Shown here: one piece after another, positions 44,153 to 56,097 of the stretch
Position numbering within the stretch: position 1 is the stretch's first letter
Layout of the letters: each line of letters begins with the position of its first letter
NCBI RefSeq assembly: GCF_030551255.1
Contig: NZ_CP130630.1
Location: 1,674,001-1,738,000, forward strand
Reading direction: 5' to 3'
Source: Streptomyces sp. NL15-2K
Lineage (GTDB): Bacteria > Actinomycetota > Actinomycetes > Streptomycetales > Streptomycetaceae
DNA: 64,000 bases
Made by a program: the position numbers and the translations under genes
The notes under the pieces: generated by a model
What the model was told of the DNA's origin: nothing
Databases searched by the model: none
Seen by the model: only the letters and a program-made list of their open reading frames with translations

Positions 44153-47100
44153 TCAGTAGTTGGGCGTCTTGCGCAGGAGGCTCTGCCGGTCGACGATCTC
44201 GGGCACGTAGACCCGCTCGTTCCACAAGTCCTGGGTGACGGGTTCCAGGGCGATGGAGACGACATCCTCCTTGCAGCCGAAGGCGTTGCGCACGGCCGCC
44301 GTGACCGCGGTGACCAGTTCCCGTTCCTGCTCCTCGCTGATGGGCACCGGGAAGTGCTTGATGTTGATGTGGGGCACTCCGACCTCCTGGAGAAAGGCGT
44401 GGGCCGCCCGGTCCGCACGCGTGGCCGTGGCCGTGGTGGTGGCGATGGGGGCGGTGGCGTCGATCCGGTGGTTGACGAGCGCGGCGAGTTCGGTGGCGTA
44501 CGGCTCGCGCAGCAGTTCGTAGTGGCCCGCCCGCAGTTGGTGGACGGCGGGCGGCCGGGCGGAGAAACCGCCCTGGCGCTCGCTGCGCTCGATGAACGAG
44601 TAGTTGTCGTCGACGGCCTTGACGAGCGTCATCGGGGTGTCGAGGCGCCGTCCGGTCAGCTCGTCGAACTCGTAGGTGAAGGAGTAGGTCTGCCGGACGA
44701 CGCCGGTGACGGCCCGTACGAGCTCCTCCCTGAGACCGGGGAAACGTGCGGTGACGAAGACGACGAAGCCGTCCTCGTCCCTGACCGTCCGCAGGGCCTC
44801 GTCCAGTGCCGGGCCGCTGACCGTGCCGGCGAAGACGGAGAAGAGAATGGCGAGGAAGGCACGGTCGCCGAAGTCCGCCCGGCCGCCGGAGGCCTCGGCG
44901 TCCTGGGGGCGCAGCCGGGGCTGACCGGGGGCGACGAGGAACAGGTGCTCCACCCGCTCGCCGGCCTGTTCCAGCTGGTGCGCCGCCTCGAAGGCGACCC
45001 GGGCGCCGAACGAGTAGCCGCACAGGAGGTAGGGGCCGTGCGGCTGGATCTCCCGGATCGCCTCGATGTCCGCGGTCGCCATCTCCCGGACCGTGGCGTA
45101 CGGGACCTCGCCCCTGTTGATGCCGTACGCCTGCACCCCGTGGACGGGCCGGCCGGTGCCCAGGGCGGTGGCCAGCGGGCGCAGGTTCATGGGGTAGCCG
45201 CCGAGGCCGGGCCAGCAGTGCAATGGGGTGCCGGTGCCCTCGGGCTGGAGCGGCACCAGCCGGGTCAGCGGCGCGGACGTGTCGGCGTCGAGGCGGGCGG
45301 CGAGCCGCTCGACGGTCGGGTCCTCGAACAGCACCTGGAGCGGGATCGTCCCGCCGAAGTCCGCGTTCAGCCGGCTGATGAGGGCCACGGCGAGCAGGGA
45401 GTTGCCGCCCAGTTCGAAGAAGTCGTCCACGACGGAGACCTGTTCGCGCTTGAGCACCGCCTGCCAGATATCGCGGACCCGGCGCTCCGAGCGGGTGCGG
45501 GGGGCGACGAACGCCCGTCCGGACAGGGCCAGTTCGGTCTGCTGCGACGCTTCGAGCGCCTGGTTGTCGATCTTCCCGTTGGCGGTGAGCGGCAGCCGGT
45601 CCAGGACGACGATCCGGTTGGGCACCATGTAGCGGGGCAGCAGTCCTGCCAGGTCCTCCTTGATCAGCTCGGCCGGTCCCTGCATGTGAACCGAGTCCTC
45701 CTTCATGTCCTCGCCGTGCAGCTGCTCGTCGCTGACGCGCCCGCCGACGAAGAAGTACGACGGTCCCGTGGGCAGCCCGCAGTCGGTGAGGATCCTGCTC
45801 AGCCGCTTGGCCGAGGGCAGGTCGTTGCCGGACCGGGAGCTGTAGCCCGAGGACATGAAGCCGAGGCCCAGGCCGTTCATCTGCAGGCGCTGGAGTTCGC
45901 GGCCCAGGTCGAGGTACTGCCGCCAGGAGTCGGGGCCGGCGGCGACGATACTGACGCCGAAGCCGGCCCGTTCGTAGACCCGCTGGTTGATGGCGATGAC
46001 GTGCTTCTTGAGGACCACGTCGTCGGAGATGCGTACGAGGCCGCCGTCGGCGTACCGGTACAGGCCGGCCGGGAGGCCGTCGACCCGGCCGGAGTGGGCC
46101 TGGACGTAGACACCGAAGGCGTCCGTGGCGTCCATGGCGTCCACGGTGGTGGCTCCGGGCAGCAGCTCGAACGTGCCCAGGTAGTGGTCCTCGTCCGCGC
46201 AGTCGAGGCGGTCCTTGACGGTGGGGCGGTACTCCGTGGCCGCGATACGGAGGCCGTGGGCCGGCAGCACCTCCTCGAACAGGCCGACCATGTGCCCGGC
46301 CTCGATCTCCAGGACCTCGCGGATGTTGTTGCGGTAGACCGGTTCGATCGCCCTGTGCTTGCCGAGGAAGTGGATCCTCGCGTGGGGCGTGCCGGTGCCG
46401 GTGCCAGTGCCGGGGGCGGCCGGGTGGGCCGGGCCGATGAGCACCAGGTGGTGGTGGAGCGGGTGGTAGTAGTACAGGCCCGCGGGGATCTCGCCCACAC
46501 CGCTGAGTTCGAGGTACATCTGCGTGGCGTAGAGGGAGCCGGGTGAGGCGTAGGCGTACTTGGGCAGCAGCCGCTGGTCACTGATGTGCTGGCCGAACTC
46601 CCGCAGGAGTACGCCGAGTTCGGCCCGGCTCAGGTCGGCGGGGGCACGCGCGGGGAGGCACGGCCGGGGACGCGGCGCCAGCAGTCGCAGGATGTCGTCC
46701 CGGCCGACCGCCCCGCCCTCGTAGAAACGGTAGGTCTTGCGGGCGAAGGCGCGGGCGCGCTGCTCGGGGGTGGCCTCGGCGCCGGCGAGTGCGACCACCG
46801 TACGGCCGTCGAGTTCGGCGTCGTCACGGCAGCCGGAGTGCGACAGCTGGGCCCTGACCTGGAGTCTGCTGCGCTTGGACTGGTGGTGGGAGCCATGGTT
46901 GCCCTGGTCCATCAGGGCGGCTTCCTTGGGGTTGAGTTCGACGAACGCCACCAGGTTCTGGAACCCGGTCGCCTCGTCGTCGCGGAGCAGGACGGCCGCG
47001 CCGCGGACCCAGTCGTGGGTCTCGACCGTCTGGCGGATCTCATCGAGTTCGACCCGGTAGCCGCGCAGCTTGACCTGGTTGTCGGCGCGGCCGACGAACT

Positions 47101-48367
47101 GGACGGTGCTGTCGGCGTTGAAGTGGGCCAGGTCGCCGGTGCGGTAGAGGCGGGCTTCGGGGGCGGCGGAGAAGGGATCGGCCACGAACCGGTCGGCGGT
47201 GAGGTCGGGGCGGCCGAGATAGCCGCGGGCCACCTGGATCCCGCCGATGTGCAGTTCGCCGACCTCGCCGATCGCGACCGGCTTCCCGTGCGGGTCCAGG
47301 ATGTGGAAGGTGGTGGCGCTCACCGGTGTGCCGATCGGCATGGTGCGGGGTCCGTCGTCCACCGCCGTACGGTCCACGACGAAGGCCGAGGCGTTGATCG
47401 TGCACTCGGTCGGGCCGTAGAGGTTGACCAGGCGGGCCGTCGGCATGGTGTCGAGGCACTGGGCGGCGAGGCTCCGGGAGAGTGCCTCACCGCCGCTGAA
47501 TATGTGGCGCAGGGACCGGCAGGCGGAGAGGTTCTCGGTGTCGAGGAGCGCCTGGAGGAGGGTGGGGACGCACTGGAGCGTGGTCACGCCGTGCCGCTGG
47601 ATCGTGGCGATGATCGCCTCGGGGTCGCGGTAGACGCCGGAGGCTCCCATCACGACGGTGCTTCCGCAGGCGGGGGCGAGAATCTCCCACTGCGCCGCGT
47701 CGAAGCTCATGGGGGTCTTCTGGAGAATGATCTCGCTGTCGTCGATTTCGCGGTCGTCGTGCAGCCAGCGCATCTGACTGACGACGCTCCGGTGCTCGAC
47801 CATCACACCCTTCGGCTTTCCGGTGCTGCCGGAGGTGTAGATGACGTAGGCGAGGTCCTCGGGCTGGGGAAAGGACAGCGAATCAAGGGTTTTCGTTGTC
47901 CCGTCCCCGTCCCCGACTCCGTCCCTGTCCCCTTCCGCTTTCCTGACCTCGTCGAGGGTGATAGCCCGCACTCCGGCCGGTGAAAGGTCCTGGAGTGCAG
48001 GCCGAAGTAATTCCTGGGTGAGGACTATTTCCACTCCGGCGTCCGCCATCATGTACGCGATTCGCTCGGCGGGGTATTCCGGGGAAAGCGGCACATAGGA
48101 GCCGCCGGCCCACAAGATTCCCCAGATGTTCGTCATCAGGTCGAGCGACGGCTCCATGAATACACCGACGCGGCTGTCCCGGGTCACACCGGCCCGCCTC
48201 AGGAACGCGCCCAGCTCGTGAGCTCGGTCGACGAGTTGAGCGAAGGTCAGACTCTCGTCCTCGTGAACGACGGCGATCCGGTCCGGCGAGAGGCGTGCCC
48301 GTTCGGCGAGGAGGCCGGTCAGGCAGGCGGTAGTGATACGTGTCATCGGCGTCATATCTGTGCTCAT
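44153..48367 (-). CDS. minA: Indigoidine/minimycin synthetase, A-Ox-T-TE plus tautomerase-like tail
   Basis: The product is 1404 aa from the ATG at 48367 (AAAGGGAAA upstream). The adenylation domain spans residues 1-~540, with [14 protein letters not shown] at 174-187 and [13 protein letters not shown] before the insertion. An FMN oxidase domain of the nitroreductase type is inserted between A8 and A10 (YFVSP-like [11 protein letters not shown] region; [20 protein letters not shown]), and A10 is [14 protein letters not shown]. The carrier domain is [16 protein letters not shown] and the thioesterase has [10 protein letters not shown]. It should oxidise and cyclise L-Gln to the indigoidine monomer. 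The last ~77 residues ([20 protein letters not shown]) form a 4-oxalocrotonate tautomerase-like domain not present in the ~1280-aa BpsA. Confidence 0.92.
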   Translation of the reverse strand: MSTDMTPMTRITTACLTGLLAERARLSPDRIAVVHEDESLTFAQLVDRAHELGAFLRRAGVTRDSRVGVFMEPSLDLMTNIWGILWAGGSYVPLSPEYPAERIAYMMADAGVEIVLTQELLRPALQDLSPAGVRAITLDEVRKAEGDRDGVGDGDGTTKTLDSLSFPQPEDLAYVIYTSGSTGKPKGVMVEHRSVVSQMRWLHDDREIDDSEIILQKTPMSFDAAQWEILAPACGSTVVMGASGVYRDPEAIIATIQRHGVTTLQCVPTLLQALLDTENLSACRSLRHIFSGGEALSRSLAAQCLDTMPTARLVNLYGPTECTINASAFVVDRTAVDDGPRTMPIGTPVSATTFHILDPHGKPVAIGEVGELHIGGIQVARGYLGRPDLTADRFVADPFSAAPEARLYRTGDLAHFNADSTVQFVGRADNQVKLRGYRVELDEIRQTVETHDWVRGAAVLLRDDEATGFQNLVAFVELNPKEAALMDQGNHGSHHQSKRSRLQVRAQLSHSGCRDDAELDGRTVVALAGAEATPEQRARAFARKTYRFYEGGAVGRDDILRLLAPRPRPCLPARAPADLSRAELGVLLREFGQHISDQRLLPKYAYASPGSLYATQMYLELSGVGEIPAGLYYYHPLHHHLVLIGPAHPAAPGTGTGTGTPHARIHFLGKHRAIEPVYRNNIREVLEIEAGHMVGLFEEVLPAHGLRIAATEYRPTVKDRLDCADEDHYLGTFELLPGATTVDAMDATDAFGVYVQAHSGRVDGLPAGLYRYADGGLVRISDDVVLKKHVIAINQRVYERAGFGVSIVAAGPDSWRQYLDLGRELQRLQMNGLGLGFMSSGYSSRSGNDLPSAKRLSRILTDCGLPTGPSYFFVGGRVSDEQLHGEDMKEDSVHMQGPAELIKEDLAGLLPRYMVPNRIVVLDRLPLTANGKIDNQALEASQQTELALSGRAFVAPRTRSERRVRDIWQAVLKREQVSVVDDFFELGGNSLLAVALISRLNADFGGTIPLQVLFEDPTVERLAARLDADTSAPLTRLVPLQPEGTGTPLHCWPGLGGYPMNLRPLATALGTGRPVHGVQAYGINRGEVPYATVREMATADIEAIREIQPHGPYLLCGYSFGARVAFEAAHQLEQAGERVEHLFLVAPGQPRLRPQDAEASGGRADFGDRAFLAILFSVFAGTVSGPALDEALRTVRDEDGFVVFVTARFPGLREELVRAVTGVVRQTYSFTYEFDELTGRRLDTPMTLVKAVDDNYSFIERSERQGGFSARPPAVHQLRAGHYELLREPYATELAALVNHRIDATAPIATTTATATRADRAAHAFLQEVGVPHINIKHFPVPISEEQERELVTAVTAAVRNAFGCKEDVVSIALEPVTQDLWNERVYVPEIVDRQSLLRKTPNY

Positions 48368-48468
48368 TGATTTCCCTTTTTCGCATGATCGGGGCACGGC
48401 GCTCCTGTGTATTGAGGTGCGCCGTCTCGAAAAACGGTTTTTCTGGAGCGGGAGGAGTCTTTTTCTTT

Positions 48469-49806
48469 TCAGCCGATCTGGCGATTACGGCCCGCCAGCA
48501 TGCCTGCCGCGATCTGGACCAGGGTCAGCAGGAGGATGAAGGCCAGGGGCAGCCGCCAGCCGTCGGAGCGGTCGTAGAGAACGCCCACGACGACGGGTCC
48601 GGGGATCGACAACAGATAACCGAAGCCCTGTACGAAGCCAGAGAGCCGCACGACGGCGGCGCCGTCCCGGCCGCGCATGCCGATCATGGTCAGGGCCAGC
48701 GGGAAGGAGCAGTTGGCCACGCCCAGGAGGAGCGCCCAGAGCCAGGGCGCGGCAGCCGGATCGACCCACAGCCCGGTGAATCCGGCCAGGCCGCACGCGC
48801 CGATCGCCGCCGCGATCCCGCTCTGGTGACGCAGCTTCCCGGCCATCGCCGACAGGGCGAAGGACAGGGGCACGCCGAGCAGGGAGGTGCCCGAGAAGAG
48901 CAGGCCCGCGGTCTGGGCGGAGAGCCCGGCGTCGCGGAAGATCTGGGGCAGCCAGCCGATGATGATGTACGCGGAGCTGGCCTGGAGTCCGAAGTAGGCG
49001 GTGAGCGCCCAGGCGGTGCGGTTCCGGGAGAGCCAGACCCGGGGAGGGAGTTGCGGGTTCTGCGGGTGCTCTGGATGCTCTGGGTTCTGCGGGTCGTGCC
49101 GGTTGTTCGCGGCCACCGGCTCCGCTCCCGGTGGCCGTCGGCGGCGGGCGAGGGCCAGCCAGGGGGGTACAGCCATGGCGGCCAGGACCGACCAGGCCCC
49201 CAGGCCGTACCGCCAGTTGCCGCCGAACGCCTCGGTCAGCGGGACGGTCGCGGCGGCAGCGGACGAGGCGCCGACGTTCAGCGCCATGGAGTACAGGCCG
49301 GTCATCGCGCCCACCCGGTCGGGGAAGCGCTCTTTGACGACGCCCGGGAGCAGCACGTTGGCGATGGCGATGCCGGCGAGCGACAGGGCGGTCAGCGCGA
49401 CGAACAGGGCGGGGTCGGCGGCGAACGGCCGCAGCGCGAGGCCGGCCGTCAGCACCGTACCGGCGACGGCGATGGCACCGGCCGCGCCGTAACGCCGGGC
49501 CAGGGCCGGGGCCGTGGAGCCGATCAGGGCGAAGCACGCGGCGGGGATGGAGGTGAGGACTCCGCTCAGAGTGCCGCTCATGGACAGGCTGTCGCGCACC
49601 TCTTCGAGAACCGGCCCCAGGCTGGTGACCCCCGGCCGCAGGTTGAGTGCCGCTAGGACGAGCGCCGCCACCGCCAGTCCTCGCATCTCCCGGGAAGCCC
49701 GGGGGGTGCGCGAGGTGCGGGGGGTGGGAGACGTGGGGGAGGTGCTGACGGGGGTGTTCTGGTCGGGGCCAGGGTGCGAGGCGTGCCTGAGCTCACTCTT
49801 CGACAT
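48469..49806 (-). CDS. minT: MFS transporter of the CynX/NimT type
   Basis: The product is 445 aa with 12 membrane helices (for example GLAVAALVLAALNLRPGVTS, AIAVAGTVLTAGLALRPFAA, LAFILLLTLVQIAAGMLAG). RPGVTSLGPVLEEVRDSLSM near helix 1 is the CynX/NimT signature. The N-terminal tail and central loop carry low-complexity repeats (STSPTSPTPRTSRTPRAS, NPEHPEHPQNPQ). It is the first gene of the min operon, so it is the one closest to the operators. By comparison with the published min cluster it exports minimycin. Confidence 0.87.
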   Translation of the reverse strand: MSKSELRHASHPGPDQNTPVSTSPTSPTPRTSRTPRASREMRGLAVAALVLAALNLRPGVTSLGPVLEEVRDSLSMSGTLSGVLTSIPAACFALIGSTAPALARRYGAAGAIAVAGTVLTAGLALRPFAADPALFVALTALSLAGIAIANVLLPGVVKERFPDRVGAMTGLYSMALNVGASSAAAATVPLTEAFGGNWRYGLGAWSVLAAMAVPPWLALARRRRPPGAEPVAANNRHDPQNPEHPEHPQNPQLPPRVWLSRNRTAWALTAYFGLQASSAYIIIGWLPQIFRDAGLSAQTAGLLFSGTSLLGVPLSFALSAMAGKLRHQSGIAAAIGACGLAGFTGLWVDPAAAPWLWALLLGVANCSFPLALTMIGMRGRDGAAVVRLSGFVQGFGYLLSIPGPVVVGVLYDRSDGWRLPLAFILLLTLVQIAAGMLAGRNRQIG

Positions 49807-49925
49807 AGGACCTATCGTAGACTCATCCCATGACTCGATGTCTAGTAGTTCGGCGGTAGATTCATAGATTCATGGGATGAGTCTTTGGTGGGTCCACTCA
49901 AGAAGAACTGTCATAGACTGATGGG

Positions 49926-49935
<10 letters not shown>
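49807..49935. promoter_or_regulatory. Divergent promoter region with three copies of a palindromic operator
   Basis: GACTCATCCCATGACTC (49820-49836), GATTCATGGGATGAGTC (49867-49883) and GACTGATGGGATGACTA (49916-49932) are versions of one palindrome, (G)ACTCAT-CCC-ATGA(G)T, with centres 47 and 49 bp apart. The first two contain a perfect 15-bp inverted repeat of each other. Copy 3 overlaps the regulator's start codon. A separate small palindrome ATAGGACCTAT lies at 49806-49816 beside minT. The divergent GntR-type regulator is the obvious candidate to bind. Confidence 0.65.
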
Positions 49936-52055
<2,120 letters not shown>

Positions 52056-52075
<20 letters not shown>

Positions 52076-52800
52076 CGCAGCGTCCTGGATCAGTGCCTCG
52101 GAGTGCGGGTCGGCGTACGCGGTCGCCTCGTCGAGCACGAGGACGGGGGCGTCGGCGAACAACGCCCTTGCGATGGACAGGCGTTGCGCCTCACCGCCGG
52201 ACAGGGTGACGGCCCTGCCGAGTTCGGTCGCGTAGCCGTCGGGCAGCGCCATGACGCGGTCGTGGATGCGGGCGGCTCGGGCACACCGCTCGACCTTCTC
52301 GTCGGTGGCGTCGGGGCGGCCCAGGCGGATGTTGTCGGCAACGCTCGCGCGCAGCAGCCGCACGTCCTGGAGGACGAAGCCGACCCGGCGGTACAGCTCG
52401 GTCGCGGGGATGTCCCGAAGGTCTGCGCCGCCGAGGGGCACCGTGCCGGCCGTGACGTCGTGGAAGCGGGACAGCAGCGACGCCAGGGTGGACTTGCCCG
52501 AGCCGGAGGGTCCGACCAGCGCGGTGACCGTGCCGGGCGCGAGGTCGAGGTCGACGCCGCTGAAAACGTCGGTCTGTCCGTCGTAGGAGAAGGACACCCC
52601 GCGCATCGACACGTGGTGGCCGTCGGGCAGGGCGGGGGTCGCGGACTCGGGAAGCGTGGGGGCGTGCAGCAGCTCCGTGATGCGTACGGCGGCGGCCTGG
52701 CCGGCCCGGATCTGCTGGATGCGGGGGCCGACGACGCCCATGGGGGCGGCGACGGCTTGACCGGCGCGGAACTCGTCCCCTTCCTGCTGCTGGACCCGAC
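52056..52800 (-). pseudogene. ABC exporter ATPase, truncated at both ends
   Basis: The minus-strand frame carries the end of a transmembrane domain ([20 protein letters not shown]), then Walker [21 protein letters not shown], the Q-loop [20 protein letters not shown], signature [20 protein letters not shown] and Walker [17 protein letters not shown]. The gene stops at the IS end at 52075, before the H-loop. Upstream of about 52800 the membrane domain is missing. The motif set is that of siderophore-type exporter ATPases (IrtA/IrtB-like). It cannot work as it stands. Confidence 0.75.
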
Positions 52801-52829
52801 CCTGCCCACCGGGGTGGGCAGCCCTTGCG

Positions 52830-53933
52830 GCCACCGGGTCCACAGGTCCTGGTCCCGCCGCTGGAGGCGGATGACCGTGGCGACCCGGCGGCCGGCGGTG
52901 AACAACCCCCACAGCACCACGAAGGAGAGCCCCACGAACCCCGTCCCGCCGAACGTCGCGACTCGGTCGACCAGTGAGACGACGAAGAAGGCCGCTGTCC
53001 ACGGCCACATCATCCGGATGTACGTCCGGTACGTGACCGTGTGCAGCTCGCGCTCCCAGGAGTTGAGGGAGCGACCGAGCGGGCCGCAGACGACCCCGAC
53101 CGCGATCAGGACCGCGAGCATCACCAGAACGACCAGACGGCGGCCACCAGCGTGAAAGGAGGCTCGTCCGTCCCCACCCACCCGTCGTCCCAGGGAATCG
53201 CGGGCACCCCGAGCAGGATGGCCAAGGCCGACACCGCCGTACCGGCTCCCAGCCACCGGCCGGGCCGACGGACCCCGCTCGACGGTGGCGCCGGCACGGG
53301 CTGCCAGGTCCGGGTCACATGCGACTCCAGTACGGCGATCAGCTCCGCCATGTCGGCGCCGTGCCGGGCCTCGCGCAGGTACTGGGCATTCCGACGGGCC
53401 AAGTCGCTCAGGGATTCCGGCAGTTGCTCCGACAGTGGTGCATGGGCCCCGTCCAGCAGCAGCGGGATGACGGTCTTGCCGCTGTGCAGCGCCTGCTCGA
53501 TCTCCCAGCGGCCCCAGTCCTCCGCGTCGTCCAACCACCGCTCATCCGAGGATTCGCCCCGCACGTCCACCCACCCCCGGTGGACCACGACGAGCAGCAC
53601 GTCACAGTCCGCCACCCACTCCCGCAGAACGTCCGGAAACCGCTGGCCCGGCACGATGGACAGCCGGTCCAGGAACACCTGCTCCGCACCGAAGTGCCTT
53701 GCCAGCCCCTCGTACAGCCCATCCACCACGCTCTGGTGGTCGCCTCTGCGATAGCTGATGAAATGCCGCCCATACCGAACCGCCGCCCCCGCCCGCCCTC
53801 GCCCGTACCGCCGGAGATCGTTGCCAGGGTTCCTACCAGATGAGCGGACGTGGGGGTGCGGAACGTAGCCGATCCAGCCATACGGGGGCTTGGGAGCGTG
53901 GAGGCAGTCACTGACCGTAGCTACGCAGAACAC
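52830..53933 (-). pseudogene. TIR-domain membrane protein with a frame change
   Basis: The first frame (stop at 53121) holds a TIR domain: RYGRHFISYRRGDHQSVVDG, EQVFLDRLSIVPGQRFPDVL, ADCDVLLVVVHRGWVDVRGE and WGRWEIEQALHSGKTVIPLL, where the E of WEIEQ is at the NADase catalytic position. It then has one membrane helix ([17 protein letters not shown]). Near 53150 coding passes to another frame with further helices ([52 protein letters not shown]). No good start codon was found near the domain; GTG at 53933 or ATG at 54020 are in frame. A single base change would give a TIR protein with four helices. Confidence 0.55.
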
Positions 53934-54152
53934 GCCCGACCGGCAGCCTGCCTGGCGTCGGAGATCGAACAGCGGACTCGCGAACTCCGCCCAACATCGC
54001 AGCCAGAGGCTGACCAACACGGCGCCGGCCTGCTGGCCCGCATGGACGGCTCTTCCCTGCCCGCCGCTCTACTGCGCGCCGGTGTCGCCTTCGGTGGCAC
54101 TCTCACCCTCATCACGGCGCTGCTCGCCATGGGGATCAGCACTCTGACGTGA
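53899..54152 (+). CDS. Small protein with C-terminal membrane helix, hypothetical
   Basis: From the GTG at 53899 the frame reads VEAVTDRSYAEHARPAACLA, SEIEQRTRELRPTSQPEADQ and ends in a hydrophobic helix LRAGVAFGGTLTLITALLAM. Codon bias supports coding but I know no family. It is divergent from the TIR gene and may be partly shadow. Confidence 0.35.
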
Positions 54153-54210
54153 CGGTCGCAGCGGCCCGGCGTGGGGGGGGTAACGGGGGGATCTGCCGCC
54201 CGTACGCGGG

Positions 54211-54471
54211 TCAATTCATGTCCGCTCGAAGCCGTTCCCCGCGGAAGGCGAGCCACGCTGTGAGGCATGCCGTGGCGCCCAGGCCCGCGACGGCCGTGGC
54301 CCCCACCCAGACTGCGCTTCCCGCGTGCACCGCGTAGACGCCAAGGCCGGCCATCAGCATGTAGAACTCTACGAGCAGGGTGAACGCAACCGCTTCCCGT
54401 GCGGTCCATCCCCAGGCGGCGGTCGGCAGATCCGTCACTGGTCCTCCAGCAGCTTCCTCCCCCAAGGTCAC
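54211..54471 (-). CDS. Small membrane protein, hypothetical
   Basis: The product is 86 aa with two membrane helices (EAVAFTLLVEFYMLMAGLGV and VWVGATAVAGLGATACLTAW) and a basic end (LAFRGERLRADMN). It has no recognised family. GGGGGAGGAAGC before the ATG region supports translation. Confidence 0.5.
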   Translation of the reverse strand: MTLGEEAAGGPVTDLPTAAWGWTAREAVAFTLLVEFYMLMAGLGVYAVHAGSAVWVGATAVAGLGATACLTAWLAFRGERLRADMN

Positions 54472-54540
54472 AGTTGGCGTCGGCCGGGGGACAGGACCGT
54501 TTCGCGGTCCCAGGCTGCCGGGCGCGCATAGCCTGACGCC

Positions 54541-55332
54541 ATGGATGTCTCTCTGAGAACGCAGCCCAACTATTTGGAGGACCTCTGGTCAGGGCTTTAC
54601 GTCACTCCCACGTTCCATGACGACACTGAAGAGGAGTGGTGCAAGGACAAGCTCGTGCCAGTCGCCGGGTCGTTCTTCCCACCCCGGTTCCGGCTCAACT
54701 TGGCTTCCAGGTACGGCTCGGACGTCGACGTGTGCGCGGTCTTTCAGGTCGAGAACGGCACTTTCGCGTCACCCAACGGCATGCCGTTGTCGGGTGTGCC
54801 GTGCGCTGCAGACCACGGCCGCGCACTGGATGATCTGGTCGGCCCTCTCACGCGAGCACTGGCGATGGTGCCGAATTTGATCAAGATCGCGGCCGACGGC
54901 AGGTGGAAGTGGCAGCCCATGGGATGGCAGCCGGCACCGCCGACGCCCCCGGATGCCTACGAGCGCTGGGCCCGGCAAGTAAGGCTCCAGAGAGAGACCG
55001 TCCCCTGGGTCTACACGGAGATGCAGCTCGACAGCCGACTACGGCAGCGCATGAGTAACCGCTGGAACAGCTACTTCCTTCCGCGCATCGAGGTAGTGGC
55101 GCGGCACGTCAAGGAGGCTCAGGACCGGGGCGACACCGTGACAACGGGGGTGCTGGACGCCTGCGCCTTCCTCAGGACCGGCGAGAGCACAGCGCGCGCC
55201 CTGCTCGCGCAGGCTCGCGAGATCGGCCTATTGCCCTACGGAGAAGCACCCGAGCCCGTGGTTCCGTGGTGGATGTACGAGGAGAACACCGAGCACGCCA
55301 TCGCGCTGGCGCAGACGGGGCAACTGACCTGA
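54541..55332 (+). CDS. Protein of unknown function
   Basis: The product is 263 aa, soluble, Trp- and Pro-rich (WKWQPMGWQPAPPTPPDAYE) with no signal peptide. The C-terminal third (RIEVVARHVKEAQDRGDTVT, GVLDACAFLRTGESTARALL) looks like a small helical, possibly DNA-binding, part. I do not recognise the family. Confidence 0.6.
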   Translation: MDVSLRTQPNYLEDLWSGLYVTPTFHDDTEEEWCKDKLVPVAGSFFPPRFRLNLASRYGSDVDVCAVFQVENGTFASPNGMPLSGVPCAADHGRALDDLVGPLTRALAMVPNLIKIAADGRWKWQPMGWQPAPPTPPDAYERWARQVRLQRETVPWVYTEMQLDSRLRQRMSNRWNSYFLPRIEVVARHVKEAQDRGDTVTTGVLDACAFLRTGESTARALLAQAREIGLLPYGEAPEPVVPWWMYEENTEHAIALAQTGQLT

Positions 55333-55436
55333 GGCGACGCTCCGCGCTGCTTGGACTTCGATGGCAGTGATCAAGTTGGCCACACGCTCGGGCACACCAA
55401 TGCCCCGGCCCGTGCCGATTCCCGCGCCCTCTGCCC

Positions 55437-56097
55437 AAGGAGAGGGAACGTGAGCGCCGCACCCAGGTTTGGCTCCCGTTGCCCGGCCACTCCGCAATCG
55501 AGAGTCCGCACCCGGGTCTCACGGGGGCCGGTCACCTCGTCATCGCCACCCCCAGGATCGGCTACGAGTACGACGGCATCCTCGGCGAGTTGGACACCTA
55601 CGGCTGCCGGAGCTGGCTGTGGCATAAGCAGGCCCAGCGGATCACGACGAGTCGCACGGCCCTGCAGACCGTGTTAAAGCTCCTCACGAAGCGCTACCCC
55701 GCGGTCGAGCTCCGCCGCGGCTTCCGTGTCGCCGAGAAGTGCACCGCCCGCTGCCGGGCTGCCAAAGGGCACGAGTGCGCCTGCTCCTGCCTGGCCGAAC
55801 ACCACGGCGCCGAGGCTCCCGATCGAGGGTGGAAGCGCGGCTGGACCATGAACGGCTTCACCCACGTGCACGAGAATGGTCAAGACTGGGGCATTGTTAC
55901 GGTCGAGCCTGCTCCCCTGTCGCGACCACGCCCGAGCATCTGACACCTTCCCTGCACCACAAGGATGTCCGCGACTTCGCCACCCGCATGATCGCCGAAG
56001 CACTGTCCAAGGGCCGCGGCCTCGGCGCGGCCGAACTTGGCGGACGACTACGCGAAGAGGGAGCACGCATGCTGCGAGTCCCGCCCGTACGGTTGCG
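55437..56097 (+). pseudogene. Cys-rich protein of unknown function, apparently broken
   Basis: One frame from ~55437 to 55943 reads GHLVIATPRIGYEYDGILGE, LKLLTKRYPAVELRRGFRVA, EKCTARCRAAKGHECACSCL and FTHVHENGQDWGIVTVEPA. It lacks a good start; a strong AGGAGAGGGAACGTG at 55440-55452 opens a different frame, so a frameshift near 55460 is likely. A following frame (FATRMIAEALSKGRGLGAAE, then Cys-rich ACCESRPYGCAC in yet another frame) runs into IS copy B at 56098. The Cys pattern suggests zinc binding. Confidence 0.4.

Noticed and set aside
44081..46546. An 821-codon plus-strand open frame opposite the synthetase gene
   Set aside because: It is antisense to the NRPS. The Val/Gly/Glu-rich sequence has no domains.
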